A stretch of 64,000 nt of DNA from an uncultured Pelagibacteraceae bacterium (GTDB lineage: Bacteria; Pseudomonadota; Alphaproteobacteria; Pelagibacterales; Pelagibacteraceae): positions 38,578-102,577 of the forward strand of contig CACDRY010000004.1 of assembly GCA_902555275.1 (NCBI GenBank), read 5' to 3'. Positions 47,690-57,430 of this stretch are shown here, piece after piece (within the stretch, counting starts at the first letter, position 1; every line of letters begins with the position of its first letter). A model generated the notes under the pieces. The model was not told the origin of the DNA. It saw nothing but the letters and a program-made list of their open reading frames with translations, and made no database searches. The position numbers and the translations under genes were made by a program.

Positions 47690-48477
47690 ATAGCAATGAG
47701 AAATAGCTTATTTTGATTGGCGTATTTAATACAGATATCTTTATTTAATATAATATTTTGATTTGATTTAACCACAATTCCCTTTATTCCAACTTTATTA
47801 CAATCTTTAAATGTATCAATTCCTATTGTAGGTAAGTCTACCCTTAAATCTTGTTTTGCTTTAGGAAGTTTTATTAAAATACCTTTTTTTATTTTAGACT
47901 CGGTTATAGATTTTATCATTTCTTTTGTGCCTTTTCTTGTTTCTCTAGAAATGACCTTATTGTCTCTTATAATTAATGCTTGTGTATGATTGTGCGAACT
48001 TATCTTACCTAATGTTTTAATTCCTTTATTTATGTCTTCTTTTTCAAACAAAGTTGGTTTAATTTTTGTATAAATTCCTTTCTTCAGTGTTAATTCTGGG
48101 TTGAAAGTATTTAATTTAATAACTTTTATTTTATTTTCAGACAAAATTTTTATTAAAACTTTTAATATTGCTGCATCACCTAATTTTGATGCTTTAACAA
48201 TTCTTGGAATATAAAATAGTCCTCTTAGGTCTAATTTAAGCTTTGATATCTTTGGTTTGATTATGTTTCCAGCGAATATAACTTTATTACATTTTTTTGA
48301 TTTAATAAGTTTTAGTATTTCACCAAATTTACCTATGTTAATGAAAAAACTATTCTTATTTTTTTTAAATTTGTTGTTTTTTGTAAGATCTAAAATGAAA
48401 TATTTTATATTTTTTTTCTCAATTTTTTTAATAATTTCATTTGGTAAATCTTTTTCTCCTAAAAAAAGCCCTATCAT
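47686..48477 (-). CDS. lpxI: UDP-2,3-diacylglucosamine diphosphatase LpxI
   Basis: LpxI hydrolyses UDP-2,3-diacylglucosamine to lipid X, replacing LpxH in most alphaproteobacteria. The 263-residue protein shows family blocks VIFAGNIIKP, LGDAAILKVL, QALIIRDNKVISRE, GILIKLPKAKQDLRVDLPTIG and GIKGIVVK. Its place between lpxA (TAATG overlap) and lpxB is the standard one. Its presence argues that the LpxH-like gene at 7933-8751 does something else. Confidence 0.93.
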   Translation of the reverse strand: MIGLFLGEKDLPNEIIKKIEKKNIKYFILDLTKNNKFKKNKNSFFINIGKFGEILKLIKSKKCNKVIFAGNIIKPKISKLKLDLRGLFYIPRIVKASKLGDAAILKVLIKILSENKIKVIKLNTFNPELTLKKGIYTKIKPTLFEKEDINKGIKTLGKISSHNHTQALIIRDNKVISRETRKGTKEMIKSITESKIKKGILIKLPKAKQDLRVDLPTIGIDTFKDCNKVGIKGIVVKSNQNIILNKDICIKYANQNKLFLIAI

Positions 48478-49259
48478 TATTTATTAGGTGGAAGTGATAT
48501 TGGTCTTTTTTTATCTGAATTTATAAAATTAAGTATTTTTTTTACAAATACATTATTTTTAAGATCACTATTAAGATCTTCTATATTATCTCTAAAACTC
48601 TTAGTTTTAAAAATTAATTCATAAGCTAATTGTATTTTTTTAATATTTTCATTTGAAACTTTAGATCTTCTTAATCCAATAAGATTTATACCCATTAAGT
48701 TGTTTCTGTTTCCCATAGATAAGCCATATGGAATTACATCACTTAAAACTCCAGTCATTCCTCCTACCATTGCTGATTCACCTATTCTTGAAAATTGATG
48801 TATTGCACAACTACCACCTACTACTGCATTTTGTTCTATATGAACATGGCCTCCTACTTGAACATTGTTAGCCAAGACGATACCATTTGATATTTTACAA
48901 TCATGTGCAACATGACAATAAACCATAAATAAGTTGTTATCTCCAATTTTAGTTATTCCACCACCTTGTTTTGTTCCTGGATTTATATTTACATACTCTC
49001 TCAATTTATTGTTATTTCCAATAACTAATGAATTTTTTTCACCTTTAAATTTTAGATCTTGAGGAGGTGTTCCAATTGAGGAAAAAGGGAATATTTGATT
49101 ATTCTCTCCTATTTTTGTATTACCAACAATACTTACATGTGAATGTAATACTGAGTTTGATCCTATTTCTACATCAGGGCCAATGATGCAATAAGGTCCT
49201 ATCTTAACATTATTTGATATGTGTGCTTTCTTATCGACTATCGCTGTTTTGTGGATCAC
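48477..49259 (-). CDS. lpxA: UDP-N-acetylglucosamine acyltransferase
   Basis: LpxA transfers a hydroxyacyl chain from acyl carrier protein to UDP-GlcNAc, the first lipid A step. The 260-residue left-handed beta-helix has many hexapeptide repeats (e.g. IGPYCIIGPDVEIG), the catalytic histidine region MVYCHVAHDCKI, and GGSCAIHQFSRIGE. The C-terminal ~65 residues are helical. It follows fabZ by 55 bases. Confidence 0.96.
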   Translation of the reverse strand: MIHKTAIVDKKAHISNNVKIGPYCIIGPDVEIGSNSVLHSHVSIVGNTKIGENNQIFPFSSIGTPPQDLKFKGEKNSLVIGNNNKLREYVNINPGTKQGGGITKIGDNNLFMVYCHVAHDCKISNGIVLANNVQVGGHVHIEQNAVVGGSCAIHQFSRIGESAMVGGMTGVLSDVIPYGLSMGNRNNLMGINLIGLRRSKVSNENIKKIQLAYELIFKTKSFRDNIEDLNSDLKNNVFVKKILNFINSDKKRPISLPPNK

Positions 49260-49314
49260 AGATTATAAATAACAAATTTAATATTTAATACTTATCAACT
49301 ATTACTACTAATTA

Positions 49315-49761
49315 TTACTTTCTATCGACAATTGTTGCAGACCACTGTGCATCTGCCATTTTTTTATCACCTACAAATGCTGTCCCTTTATACTTCCACA
49401 CTCTTCCATGTGATCTAATTGCTTCAATATTAAGTTCTAAAGTGCAATCAGGTATAACTGGATTTCTAAATCTAGCTTTTTCAATTGTCATTAAAAAAAC
49501 TAATTTATTATCATAGGTAGCTTTATCAAGTCCATTGGCTGTTAAGGCAGCAGCTGCCTGGCCAAACGCTTCAACAATCAGAACACCAGGCATAACTGGC
49601 TCTCCAGGAAAATGGCCATTTACAAAAAAACTGTCTTTTTTCACATTAACTACAGCTGTGGCTGAAAAAAGTTTTTTTATATTTTTTAATTCATCAATAA
49701 GAAGCATAGGTTCTCTATGTGGTAATAATTCTTTAATTTGATCTTTATTTAAATTGGTCAT
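49315..49761 (-). CDS. fabZ: 3-hydroxyacyl-ACP dehydratase FabZ
   Basis: FabZ dehydrates 3-hydroxyacyl-ACP in fatty acid elongation. The 148-residue hot-dog protein has PHREPMLLIDE, the catalytic histidine in NGHFPGEPVMPGVL and glutamate in IVEAFGQAAA, and KARFRNPVIPDC. It lies 6 bases after lpxD in the conserved lipid A operon. Confidence 0.97.
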   Translation of the reverse strand: MTNLNKDQIKELLPHREPMLLIDELKNIKKLFSATAVVNVKKDSFFVNGHFPGEPVMPGVLIVEAFGQAAAALTANGLDKATYDNKLVFLMTIEKARFRNPVIPDCTLELNIEAIRSHGRVWKYKGTAFVGDKKMADAQWSATIVDRK

Positions 49762-49767
49762 TCTATT

Positions 49768-50739
49768 TTATTTATTTTCCTTTAAAAAATTTCTAATATT
49801 TTTTGCAGGATACCCCATCACCTTAGTATTTGAAGGAATATTTTTAATTACTCCACTACCACCTCCAATTTGCACATTATCTCCAATAGTTAAGTGGCCA
49901 GAAATACCTGCTTGTCCACCAATCATAACTCTGTTTCCAATTGATGAACTACCAGCAAAACCTACTTGTCCAGTTATAATACAATTTTTACCTATTTTAA
50001 CATTATGGGCAATATGGACTTGATTATCTAAAAAAGTTCCATCACCTATTATTGTATTAGAAATTGAGCCTCTATCAATTGTATTATTACACCCTATCTC
50101 AACATTGTTTCCAATTATAACCGCACCTATATGTGGGTATCTAATATTAATTTTTTTACCTGGAAAAAAACCAAAACCTTTTTTTCCAATTATTGCCCCA
50201 TCAAGAACAACAGTATTTTTTCCAATTACTGAATTTCTTATTATAACATTGTTGCCAATTTTACAATTATCTCCAATTATAACATTACTTTCAATAATAG
50301 TGTTATGACCTATTACACAATTTTTACCGATTTTAACATTTTTACCTACTAGAATATTTTGACCTAACTTTAAATTAACAAATTTATTTTTATTTAGAAT
50401 TTTAACATTTTTATCAAACATATCATCTATTGCATTGGGATAAAATAAAGATGTAACTTTAGATATAGAAAGAAGAACATTTTGAACCTCTATTATGTTT
50501 ATATGTTTCGGTATTATATTCTTAAGTTTTTTATTAGTTATTAATAGTTTTGACTTAGTCCTTTTCAAAGATTCTTTATATTTTAGTGAGTGGATAAAAG
50601 TAATATCATTTTGGTTTGCTTTGTCTAATTCTTTAATGTCATTCACTTTAATATTTTTCTTAATTTTTTTTAAGTTCAAGCAATTTAAAATATCATTAAT
50701 CTTAAGATTATTTTTTTTTTTAAAAAATAAATTTTCCAT
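49768..50739 (-). CDS. lpxD: UDP-3-O-acylglucosamine N-acyltransferase
   Basis: LpxD adds the second acyl chain in lipid A synthesis. The 323-residue protein has an N-terminal uridine-binding domain (about residues 1-95) and a hexapeptide beta-helix (about 105-300) with DRGSISNTIIGDGT and the catalytic region IAHNVKIGKNC. It follows skp with a 1-base gap. Confidence 0.96.
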   Translation of the reverse strand: MENLFFKKKNNLKINDILNCLNLKKIKKNIKVNDIKELDKANQNDITFIHSLKYKESLKRTKSKLLITNKKLKNIIPKHINIIEVQNVLLSISKVTSLFYPNAIDDMFDKNVKILNKNKFVNLKLGQNILVGKNVKIGKNCVIGHNTIIESNVIIGDNCKIGNNVIIRNSVIGKNTVVLDGAIIGKKGFGFFPGKKINIRYPHIGAVIIGNNVEIGCNNTIDRGSISNTIIGDGTFLDNQVHIAHNVKIGKNCIITGQVGFAGSSSIGNRVMIGGQAGISGHLTIGDNVQIGGGSGVIKNIPSNTKVMGYPAKNIRNFLKENK

Positions 50740-50740
50740 A

Positions 50741-51247
50741 TTAAAAATTTAATGATTTTACTCTATCATTCAATAATTTAATTATTTCATCTGTAATATC
50801 TAAGTTTTTTTTACCAACAATTATATTTTTCTTTGGCATAACTAAAGATATTGAATTAGTTTCAACATAATTTGTAATTATTGGGTTTAAAAACTCTAAT
50901 ATTTTTTTTGTATTATTAATTTTAATTTTTTTTAAATAATCTTGATCTTTTTTTTTTTCTTGTTGATAATCTTGAACATCATTAGATAGTTTTTGTAATC
51001 GTATTTCATATTCATCAGAATTTATTATATTTTGTTGGGCAACTAACTCTTTATCAATTTTAACAAGTCTAGCTTCAATTTCTGAGTGTTTGTTTAAATA
51101 CTCATCATTAATACTTTTAAGGTATGTATTAAGAGATTTGCCAACTTCTGACTTGTTTAGTATTAAATTAATATCAATATATACAATATCAGCATTTAAA
51201 TTAATAAAATTAAAAAAAAAAATGAGTATAAAAAAAAAAATTTTCAT
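50741..51247 (-). CDS. skp: OmpH/Skp-like periplasmic chaperone
   Basis: A Skp-family chaperone that carries outer-membrane proteins to BamA. I chose the ATG at 51245-51247 because it starts a signal peptide (MKIFFFILIFFF, cleavage near LNADI); the open frame runs further upstream only inside bamA. The 168-residue product begins DIVYIDINLILNKSEVG when mature, followed by a long coiled coil (about residues 55-115). It starts 1 base after the bamA stop. Confidence 0.9.
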   Translation of the reverse strand: MKIFFFILIFFFNFINLNADIVYIDINLILNKSEVGKSLNTYLKSINDEYLNKHSEIEARLVKIDKELVAQQNIINSDEYEIRLQKLSNDVQDYQQEKKKDQDYLKKIKINNTKKILEFLNPIITNYVETNSISLVMPKKNIIVGKKNLDITDEIIKLLNDRVKSLNF

Positions 51248-51248
51248 T

Positions 51249-53507
51249 TTAGAATGATGTTCCAATCCTAAATCTGAAAGACTCTGTTTTATCTGATGGT
51301 TCGCTAGATAATGGTATTGCATATGAGAATGACAAAGGTCCAATCACAGTAAACCAATTTACAGAAATACCTGTTGAGGATCTAATATTATCAGATTCTA
51401 AAGAGCTATCGTAATCAACTTCACGCAAAGTTGCTGCATCAAAAAAAAAGCTTAAATCAATATTTTCATTTCCCTGAAATATATTTGGAATTGCACTATT
51501 TAAATTTATTGCTGAACCAAAATTACCTCCAACATATTCGTTTCCATCTTTTGGACCAAACATACCAGACTCAAAACCTCTTAATTTACTACTTGGAATA
51601 TAAACTCTTCTAGATACCCTGACATCATCCTCTAATGAGTTAACTGATTTAAAAAAAAATTTTCCTGATAGGATTAAGTTATCTGAAAATGAGTGATACT
51701 TTGAATAATTAAATGAGTTTGTAATTGATTTATCGTCTGAATAAATTGGAAGTACTTGGTTAAAACTAATTTTATATCCTTCGGATGGTTGAAAATTCTG
51801 ATCTAATTTATTTAAAGTTAAATTATAAGAAAACAAATTTTCAAGATAATCACCTTCTTGTTTTTTCTTAACTGCTGAGGCATTAGTAGAAGTTTCTAAT
51901 TTTTCATAATAAGCAGAGACATCTAAATTAACATACAAATCTGAATATTGCTCAAAACCTGTTCCTATCCCAAAACCGGTTCTTGATGTTTTAAAGCCAG
52001 AACTAGTTAAAAAGTCAGAGGTGGTACTTTCGATTACTGTATTAATAGATCTATCAGTATTTTTAAAATTTGGGTTAACTATTGAAAATTTTCCTTTAAT
52101 TTGATCTTCTGAAGCAGTCAGATTAGTTGAGAGTCTTATACCTTTTCCTCCATAATTTTTTTCTTTAATGCCTGCCGTAACTGTGGCACCAGAAGTCCCC
52201 GTGCCCGCACCAGCAAATATTTCTCCAGTAGGTACTTCCTCAACAAAAATATCTATAATTTTTTTTTTATCAGCATTAGGAGATTTTCTAACATTTGAAT
52301 TTACTGATTTAAATATACCAGTAGATTTTATGTTTGATATTGATTTGTTAAATAAATTTTCGTTATAGGCGTCACCTTCATCAATAATAAGTGTATTTCT
52401 TATAACTTTTTCCTCAGTAATAAAATTTCCAAATATATTTATTTCTTCTACATAAACATTCTCTAAATCTGAAAAGTTTATTTCTACATTAATTTGACTG
52501 TTTTCTAGAAATTTTAAGTCATATCTTGCATCAACAAAAAGAAATTCTTTTTGGAGTGCAATTTTATTAATTTCATCCATTAGTTTATTCAATTTTTTTT
52601 GTGAATACTTTTTCTTCTCAAGTTTATTTGTCATTTTATTTATATTTAAAAAATTTTTTTCATCAAAATTTTGGTTTAAATTAATTTTGAACTTGTTGAA
52701 AAAGAATTTTTCGCCTGAGTCGATATTATAATTTAGATCAAAATATTTATTATTTACATTTATCGCATAAGAAGATTTAACTTTTACATTATAATATCCT
52801 TTATTTTTATAAAAATTTTTTAATAAGTTTTCATCTATTCTTATTTTTCTTTCATCTAAATACTTGGATGTGCTAATAAATTTCCAAAAACTTTTTTCCT
52901 CTGATTTAATAACATTTCTTAATTTAGAATCTTTAAAGATTTTTTTACCCTGAAAATTAATATTTTTGATAACTGCACGATCACCTAAATTAAAATCATA
53001 AATTAAATCTACTGAATTATTTTGGTTTTCAGTTATTTTTGTTTCAATTGTAGAGAAATAAAAGCCACCTGATCTCACCATGTTTAATAACAAGTTTTTT
53101 TGATCTTGTATTTTATCTTTCAAAAATGGGTATTTCTCACTTTTTTTTACAATTTGATTGAGTTGTTTTAATAATGATTTATTTTTAACATTTTTAATTG
53201 AAATAGACTGTATTATTGGATTTTCAATAATTTTAATTTTTATTTTATTACCTTCGATAATTAATTTAATATCCTTAAAATAATTCGTTTCATAAAGATT
53301 TTTAATAGACTTATTTAAATCATCATTATTTACTTCTGTGTTTATATTTAAACCAGAAAATATAATAACAGTTTCAATTGATAATCTTTGATTTCCCTCA
53401 ACAATTATCTCGTTATAGATTTCTGATTTTGCAATGGAAATAATTGAAAAAAAAATTAAAAAAACTGCTAAATAGAATTTTTTTAATTCAGATGTTAAAT
53501 TTATCAT
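51249..53507 (-). CDS. bamA: Outer-membrane protein assembly factor BamA
   Basis: BamA inserts beta-barrel proteins into the outer membrane. The 752 residues comprise a signal peptide (about 1-29, ending AKSE), five POTRA domains to about residue 420 (first: YNEIIVEGNQRLSIETV) and a C-terminal 16-strand barrel with RGFESG and a final phenylalanine (FRFRIGTSF). It overlaps dxr by 4 bases. The rseP protease gene that often lies between dxr and bamA is missing. Confidence 0.96.
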   Translation of the reverse strand: MINLTSELKKFYLAVFLIFFSIISIAKSEIYNEIIVEGNQRLSIETVIIFSGLNINTEVNNDDLNKSIKNLYETNYFKDIKLIIEGNKIKIKIIENPIIQSISIKNVKNKSLLKQLNQIVKKSEKYPFLKDKIQDQKNLLLNMVRSGGFYFSTIETKITENQNNSVDLIYDFNLGDRAVIKNINFQGKKIFKDSKLRNVIKSEEKSFWKFISTSKYLDERKIRIDENLLKNFYKNKGYYNVKVKSSYAINVNNKYFDLNYNIDSGEKFFFNKFKINLNQNFDEKNFLNINKMTNKLEKKKYSQKKLNKLMDEINKIALQKEFLFVDARYDLKFLENSQINVEINFSDLENVYVEEINIFGNFITEEKVIRNTLIIDEGDAYNENLFNKSISNIKSTGIFKSVNSNVRKSPNADKKKIIDIFVEEVPTGEIFAGAGTGTSGATVTAGIKEKNYGGKGIRLSTNLTASEDQIKGKFSIVNPNFKNTDRSINTVIESTTSDFLTSSGFKTSRTGFGIGTGFEQYSDLYVNLDVSAYYEKLETSTNASAVKKKQEGDYLENLFSYNLTLNKLDQNFQPSEGYKISFNQVLPIYSDDKSITNSFNYSKYHSFSDNLILSGKFFFKSVNSLEDDVRVSRRVYIPSSKLRGFESGMFGPKDGNEYVGGNFGSAINLNSAIPNIFQGNENIDLSFFFDAATLREVDYDSSLESDNIRSSTGISVNWFTVIGPLSFSYAIPLSSEPSDKTESFRFRIGTSF

Positions 53508-54673
53508 ACTTTTTTTAAATATTTATCAAGATATTGATTTACCTTATTTACCATAAATTTTATGTCATTAATATTCTTCGGACTAGTAAAATAATAGTTA
53601 ACAAAATAGGGTTTTTTTAACAATTTTAACATTAATGTGTGAATAGAAATATATGATATCTTATTACTTAAGTATCTTTTTACCAATTCATCATTTAGTG
53701 AAACTAAAATTATTTCATAATAGGTATTGTTAATTTTATTGTTTAGAATTTTAAGTAATGGAAATTTACCTTTATCAGGTTTGACGAAGTTAAGTCCATT
53801 AAGTTTATTGTAGTTAAAATTGTTAAAATTTAAATTAAATTTATTATCATTTAGATATATCGAATTAGCAATGGGGACTTCCATGGTAGTATCGTGAGCC
53901 AACAGTTTAGTTATTCCATTGTTAAATGTCACAATAGCATGCAAATATGACTTAGGATGAATCAAAATTTCGAATTTATTAATATCTAAGTCAAAGATTT
54001 TGACAGCCTCGATTACTTCAAAAATTTTGTTCATCATTGTTGCAGAGTCTATTGAAATTTTTTTACCCATTTTCCAATTAGGATGATCTAGTGCAAATTC
54101 AGGTTTTATATTTTTTATTTTTTCAAGTTTTTTATTTAAAAATGGTCCACCTGAGGCTGTTAAGTAGATTTTTTTTATGTTTTCCTTTTTTTCGTTTTTT
54201 AATAATGACCAAATTGAAAAATGTTCCGAGTCTAAAGGTATAAATTTTGTATTATATTTTCTTAATTGTTTTTTTATAAGACTCCATCCACATATAATTG
54301 ACTCTTTATTTGCAATTGCTAAATAATTTGTAAATTTAATAATATCTAAAGATGGTTCAAGCCCATCTATTCCAGATATTGCATTAATAGTGATAAAGGA
54401 TTTATTTTTATTTATTTTAAAAACGTCTTTAATTGAAAAAAATACTTTAATTTTTTTTTTTTTAAATTTTAAATGGTATTTTGAATATTGTTTTTTATCA
54501 AAAATGACAACTTGCTTTACATTAAATTCAATAGCTTGACTATAAATTTTATCAACACTTTTATTTGTTGTTAATAATTTTACATTAAAGTTTTTTTTAT
54601 CTTTTTTTAAAATTTTTAAAGTAGTTAAGCCAATAGAACCAGTAGAACCTAATAAAAAAATATTTCTTTTCAT
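53504..54673 (-). CDS. dxr: 1-deoxy-D-xylulose-5-phosphate reductoisomerase
   Basis: Dxr makes 2-C-methyl-erythritol-4-phosphate in the MEP isoprenoid pathway. In 389 residues: GSTGSIGLTTLKIL (NADPH site), SGIDGLEPSLD, ANKESIICG, TASGGPFLNKKL and DHPNWKMGKKISIDSATM. It feeds IspDF (30.6 kb), and the pathway end products feed uppS downstream. It lies 1 base after cdsA. Confidence 0.97.
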   Translation of the reverse strand: MKRNIFLLGSTGSIGLTTLKILKKDKKNFNVKLLTTNKSVDKIYSQAIEFNVKQVVIFDKKQYSKYHLKFKKKKIKVFFSIKDVFKINKNKSFITINAISGIDGLEPSLDIIKFTNYLAIANKESIICGWSLIKKQLRKYNTKFIPLDSEHFSIWSLLKNEKKENIKKIYLTASGGPFLNKKLEKIKNIKPEFALDHPNWKMGKKISIDSATMMNKIFEVIEAVKIFDLDINKFEILIHPKSYLHAIVTFNNGITKLLAHDTTMEVPIANSIYLNDNKFNLNFNNFNYNKLNGLNFVKPDKGKFPLLKILNNKINNTYYEIILVSLNDELVKRYLSNKISYISIHTLMLKLLKKPYFVNYYFTSPKNINDIKFMVNKVNQYLDKYLKKV

Positions 54674-54674
54674 A

Positions 54675-55328
54675 CTAAGCAGAAATTATTAATAAACCCA
54701 AAGGAACCGCAAATAAAATTCCATCTATTCTATCCAAAATACCTCCGTGACCAGGTAATATATTTCCTGTATCTTTAAATTTAGCCTTTCTCTTTAAAAA
54801 AGAAATAAATAAATCACCAAATTGTGATATAGTTGAAATTATTAAAATTAAAATAAATATATTAATTTTGAAAAAAAAATATTCATTTAAGAAATTAAAG
54901 AATGAAAAACCAAATAATAAAGCAAATATAAATGAACCTAAAACACCTGAATAAGTTTTATTGGGACTTATTTTAGTTAGTTTTTTTCCGCCTATAATCT
55001 TTCCAAAAACATATCCACCAATATCTGTTGATGAACAAATTAATAATAAAAAAATTATTGAAAAGACATCATTTATATTATTAGACATTAAATTTATCCA
55101 TACAGTTAATGAAAAAATCACAACAATAATCAATGAAAATAATACTGAAAAAAAGTAAGGAAAAGGTTTATTTTTAAAAATATTTTGAAACATTAATTTA
55201 AATTCATTAATCGATAAAAAACTAATCAAACTCAAAATAATAAATAAAATAAATATATCGATTATAGATAAATATATTAATAATAATAATGATATAGCTG
55301 TTAAAATTCTCTTTGATGTATTGTTCAA
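54675..55328 (-). CDS. cdsA: Phosphatidate cytidylyltransferase
   Basis: CdsA makes CDP-diacylglycerol, the precursor of all phospholipids. The 217-residue membrane protein is shorter than the ~270 of many homologues, mostly at the N-terminus. The C-terminal signature is intact: SSTDIGGYVFGKIIGG, SPNKTYSGVLG and KDTGNILPGHGGILDRIDG. It overlaps uppS by 4 bases. Confidence 0.94.
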   Translation of the reverse strand: MNNTSKRILTAISLLLLIYLSIIDIFILFIILSLISFLSINEFKLMFQNIFKNKPFPYFFSVLFSLIIVVIFSLTVWINLMSNNINDVFSIIFLLLICSSTDIGGYVFGKIIGGKKLTKISPNKTYSGVLGSFIFALLFGFSFFNFLNEYFFFKINIFILILIISTISQFGDLFISFLKRKAKFKDTGNILPGHGGILDRIDGILFAVPLGLLIISA

Positions 55329-56005
55329 AGAATTCCTCCAAAATTTCTTCTTACTTTTGAAAAATTTATTAATATTTTTTTAAAGTCTTTTCTTGTAAAA
55401 TCTGGCCAAAGTTTTTTTACAAAGTAAATTTCTGTGTAAGATGATTGCCATAACAAGAAATTGCTCAACCTATTTCTATTTCCTGTTCTTATAAGAATTT
55501 CAGGATCAGGAATATTTTTTGTGTATAGGTGATTAGAAATATTTTTTTCATTCATATGTTTGGATAATTTTATTATTTTTTTTATGGAACGAATAATTTC
55601 CTCTTTTGATCCATAATTTAAAGCAATATTAATTTGAATTTTATAATTATTTTTTGTTAATTTTTCTGCTTCTTTAAGTTTTTTTTTTAATTGTTCTGGA
55701 AATTTATTAATATCTCCAATTATTTTTAATTTAATATTTTTTTGTATGAACTTTGTTATTTCTTTTTCAATATACTTTGCTAATAAATTCATTAAAAAAT
55801 GGATTTCTTTTTTTGGCCTTTTCCAATTTTCTGTTGAAAAAACGTATAAAGTTAAAAAATTTATATTGTTTTCTACTGCCTCATTTATAATGCTTTGAAC
55901 AACCTTAACTCCTTTTGAATGACCATAATTACGTGAACCCTTTTTTTTAATACCCCACCTGCCATTGCCATCCATTATTATGGCCACATGATTTGGTGAA
56001 CTCAT
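55325..56005 (-). CDS. uppS: Undecaprenyl (polyprenyl) diphosphate synthase
   Basis: UppS extends farnesyl diphosphate to the C55 lipid carrier for cell-wall and LPS sugars. In 226 residues: IIMDGNGRWGIKKKGSRNYGH (catalytic aspartate), LYVFSTENWKRP, ALNYGSKEEI, and PEILIRTGNRNRLSNFLLWQSSYTE. It overlaps frr and cdsA by 4 bases each. Confidence 0.97.
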   Translation of the reverse strand: MSSPNHVAIIMDGNGRWGIKKKGSRNYGHSKGVKVVQSIINEAVENNINFLTLYVFSTENWKRPKKEIHFLMNLLAKYIEKEITKFIQKNIKLKIIGDINKFPEQLKKKLKEAEKLTKNNYKIQINIALNYGSKEEIIRSIKKIIKLSKHMNEKNISNHLYTKNIPDPEILIRTGNRNRLSNFLLWQSSYTEIYFVKKLWPDFTRKDFKKILINFSKVRRNFGGIL

Positions 56006-56553
56006 ATCGTCATTATTTCTTTTTCTTTTATGGAAACTCTTTCGTCAATGGTTTTAATTTGGTCATCTGTATAAATTTGAATAATTTTCTCTTTTTTTTT
56101 TAGATCATCTTCAGAAATTTCTTTATCTTTTAGTAATTTTTTAAGTTCATCATTCGCCTCTCTTCTTATATTTCTTATTGAAATTTTGCATTTTTCTCCC
56201 ATTGATTTAATGATTTTTTTTATTTCTGATCTTCTCTCTTCGGAAAGATCAGGAACCGGCAGTCTAATTAATTGTCCGTCAATTTGTGGGTTTAGTCCAA
56301 GTTCTGATTTTTTTATTGCAGAGTCAATTAGTGTAACGTTGTTGATATCCCATACTTGAATATTAATACTTCTAGGTTCTGGAGTTGTTACACTTGCTAA
56401 TTGATTAATTGGCATTTTTTGACCGTAAACATCTACCTTAACGATATCTAGCATACTTGCATTTGCTCTTCCTGTTCTTAATGAACTAAGTTCAACTCGA
56501 AAAAGCTCATAAGTTTTTGACATTTTATTGTTATATTTCGACTCCTCAAACAT
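56002..56553 (-). CDS. frr: Ribosome recycling factor
   Basis: Frr splits post-termination ribosomes with EF-G. The 183-residue protein has the usual LSSLRTGRANASMLD and PVPDLSEERRSEIKKI stretches and a helical C-terminus. The start shares one base with the tsf stop (TAATG). pyrH (UMP kinase), normally between tsf and frr, is absent. Confidence 0.97.
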   Translation of the reverse strand: MFEESKYNNKMSKTYELFRVELSSLRTGRANASMLDIVKVDVYGQKMPINQLASVTTPEPRSINIQVWDINNVTLIDSAIKKSELGLNPQIDGQLIRLPVPDLSEERRSEIKKIIKSMGEKCKISIRNIRREANDELKKLLKDKEISEDDLKKKEKIIQIYTDDQIKTIDERVSIKEKEIMTI

Positions 56554-57404
56554 TACTCACCTATTTTTAATCTAATAAAATTATTAATTTGTAAATTAGG
56601 GACTTCTAAGTTTTTCACAATATCTTTAACTTTCATCTTTGGGTCCATTACCCAATCCTGAGACATTAAACTGTTTTCATCTTTAAATTTATTAATTTTA
56701 CCTAAACTTATTTTCTTAGCAATATCCTCAGGTTTGCCAGAATTTTTCAATTCTTCCTCAATTAAATTTATCTCTTTATCTATTACTTCTTGGTCAATCT
56801 GATCTGGTGTTAACGCTATAGGATTTGATGCTGCTATATGCATTGATAACTGCTTTCCAAATAAATTAATCTTATCAGATATCTCATTAGTATTCAAAGA
56901 TACTATTACTATTAATTTTGATACATTATCTTTTATTACTGAATGTTGATAAGCAAAATTTCTTGAATTTTTATCAGCTAAAGTTTTTACTCTTCCAATT
57001 GTTATTTTTTCTCCAATTTTTGCTATTAAGGCTACTAGATTATCATCAACAGTTTTATTATTTTTCATCTTAGATTTTTTTAAGTCTTCGATCTTTGAAG
57101 AGTAGTGATTATTTAATTCACTTAATTCTTTAACGAACTCAATAAAATCATCATTTTTTGCAACAAAATCTGTTTCACAATTCACTTCAATCAAGGACAT
57201 TTTTTTCTCATCACCAGAAGTAACTACAACGCCTTCGGTAGCACTCCTAGACATTTTTTTGGAAGCTTTGGCTATACCTTTAACTCTCAAGATTTCAGCT
57301 GCTTTATCTAAATCACCATTTGATTCTTTTAATGCAGCATTGCAATCTTTAAAACCTGCACCTGTAGATTTTCTTAATTGTTTTACTTTTTGTATATCAC
57401 TCAT
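56553..57404 (-). CDS. tsf: Elongation factor Ts
   Basis: EF-Ts recharges EF-Tu with GTP. The 283 residues have the UBA-like N-terminus [20 protein letters not shown] and [14 protein letters not shown]. It follows rpsB by 26 bases. Confidence 0.97.
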   Translation of the reverse strand: MSDIQKVKQLRKSTGAGFKDCNAALKESNGDLDKAAEILRVKGIAKASKKMSRSATEGVVVTSGDEKKMSLIEVNCETDFVAKNDDFIEFVKELSELNNHYSSKIEDLKKSKMKNNKTVDDNLVALIAKIGEKITIGRVKTLADKNSRNFAYQHSVIKDNVSKLIVIVSLNTNEISDKINLFGKQLSMHIAASNPIALTPDQIDQEVIDKEINLIEEELKNSGKPEDIAKKISLGKINKFKDENSLMSQDWVMDPKMKVKDIVKNLEVPNLQINNFIRLKIGE

Positions 57405-57430
57405 TTCATTCCCTGTAATTAAATTAATTT

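Noticed and set aside
51248..51343. Upstream extension of the skp reading frame
   Set aside because: It lies inside the bamA 3' end and would bury the signal peptide; the ATG at 51245-51247 fits the family.
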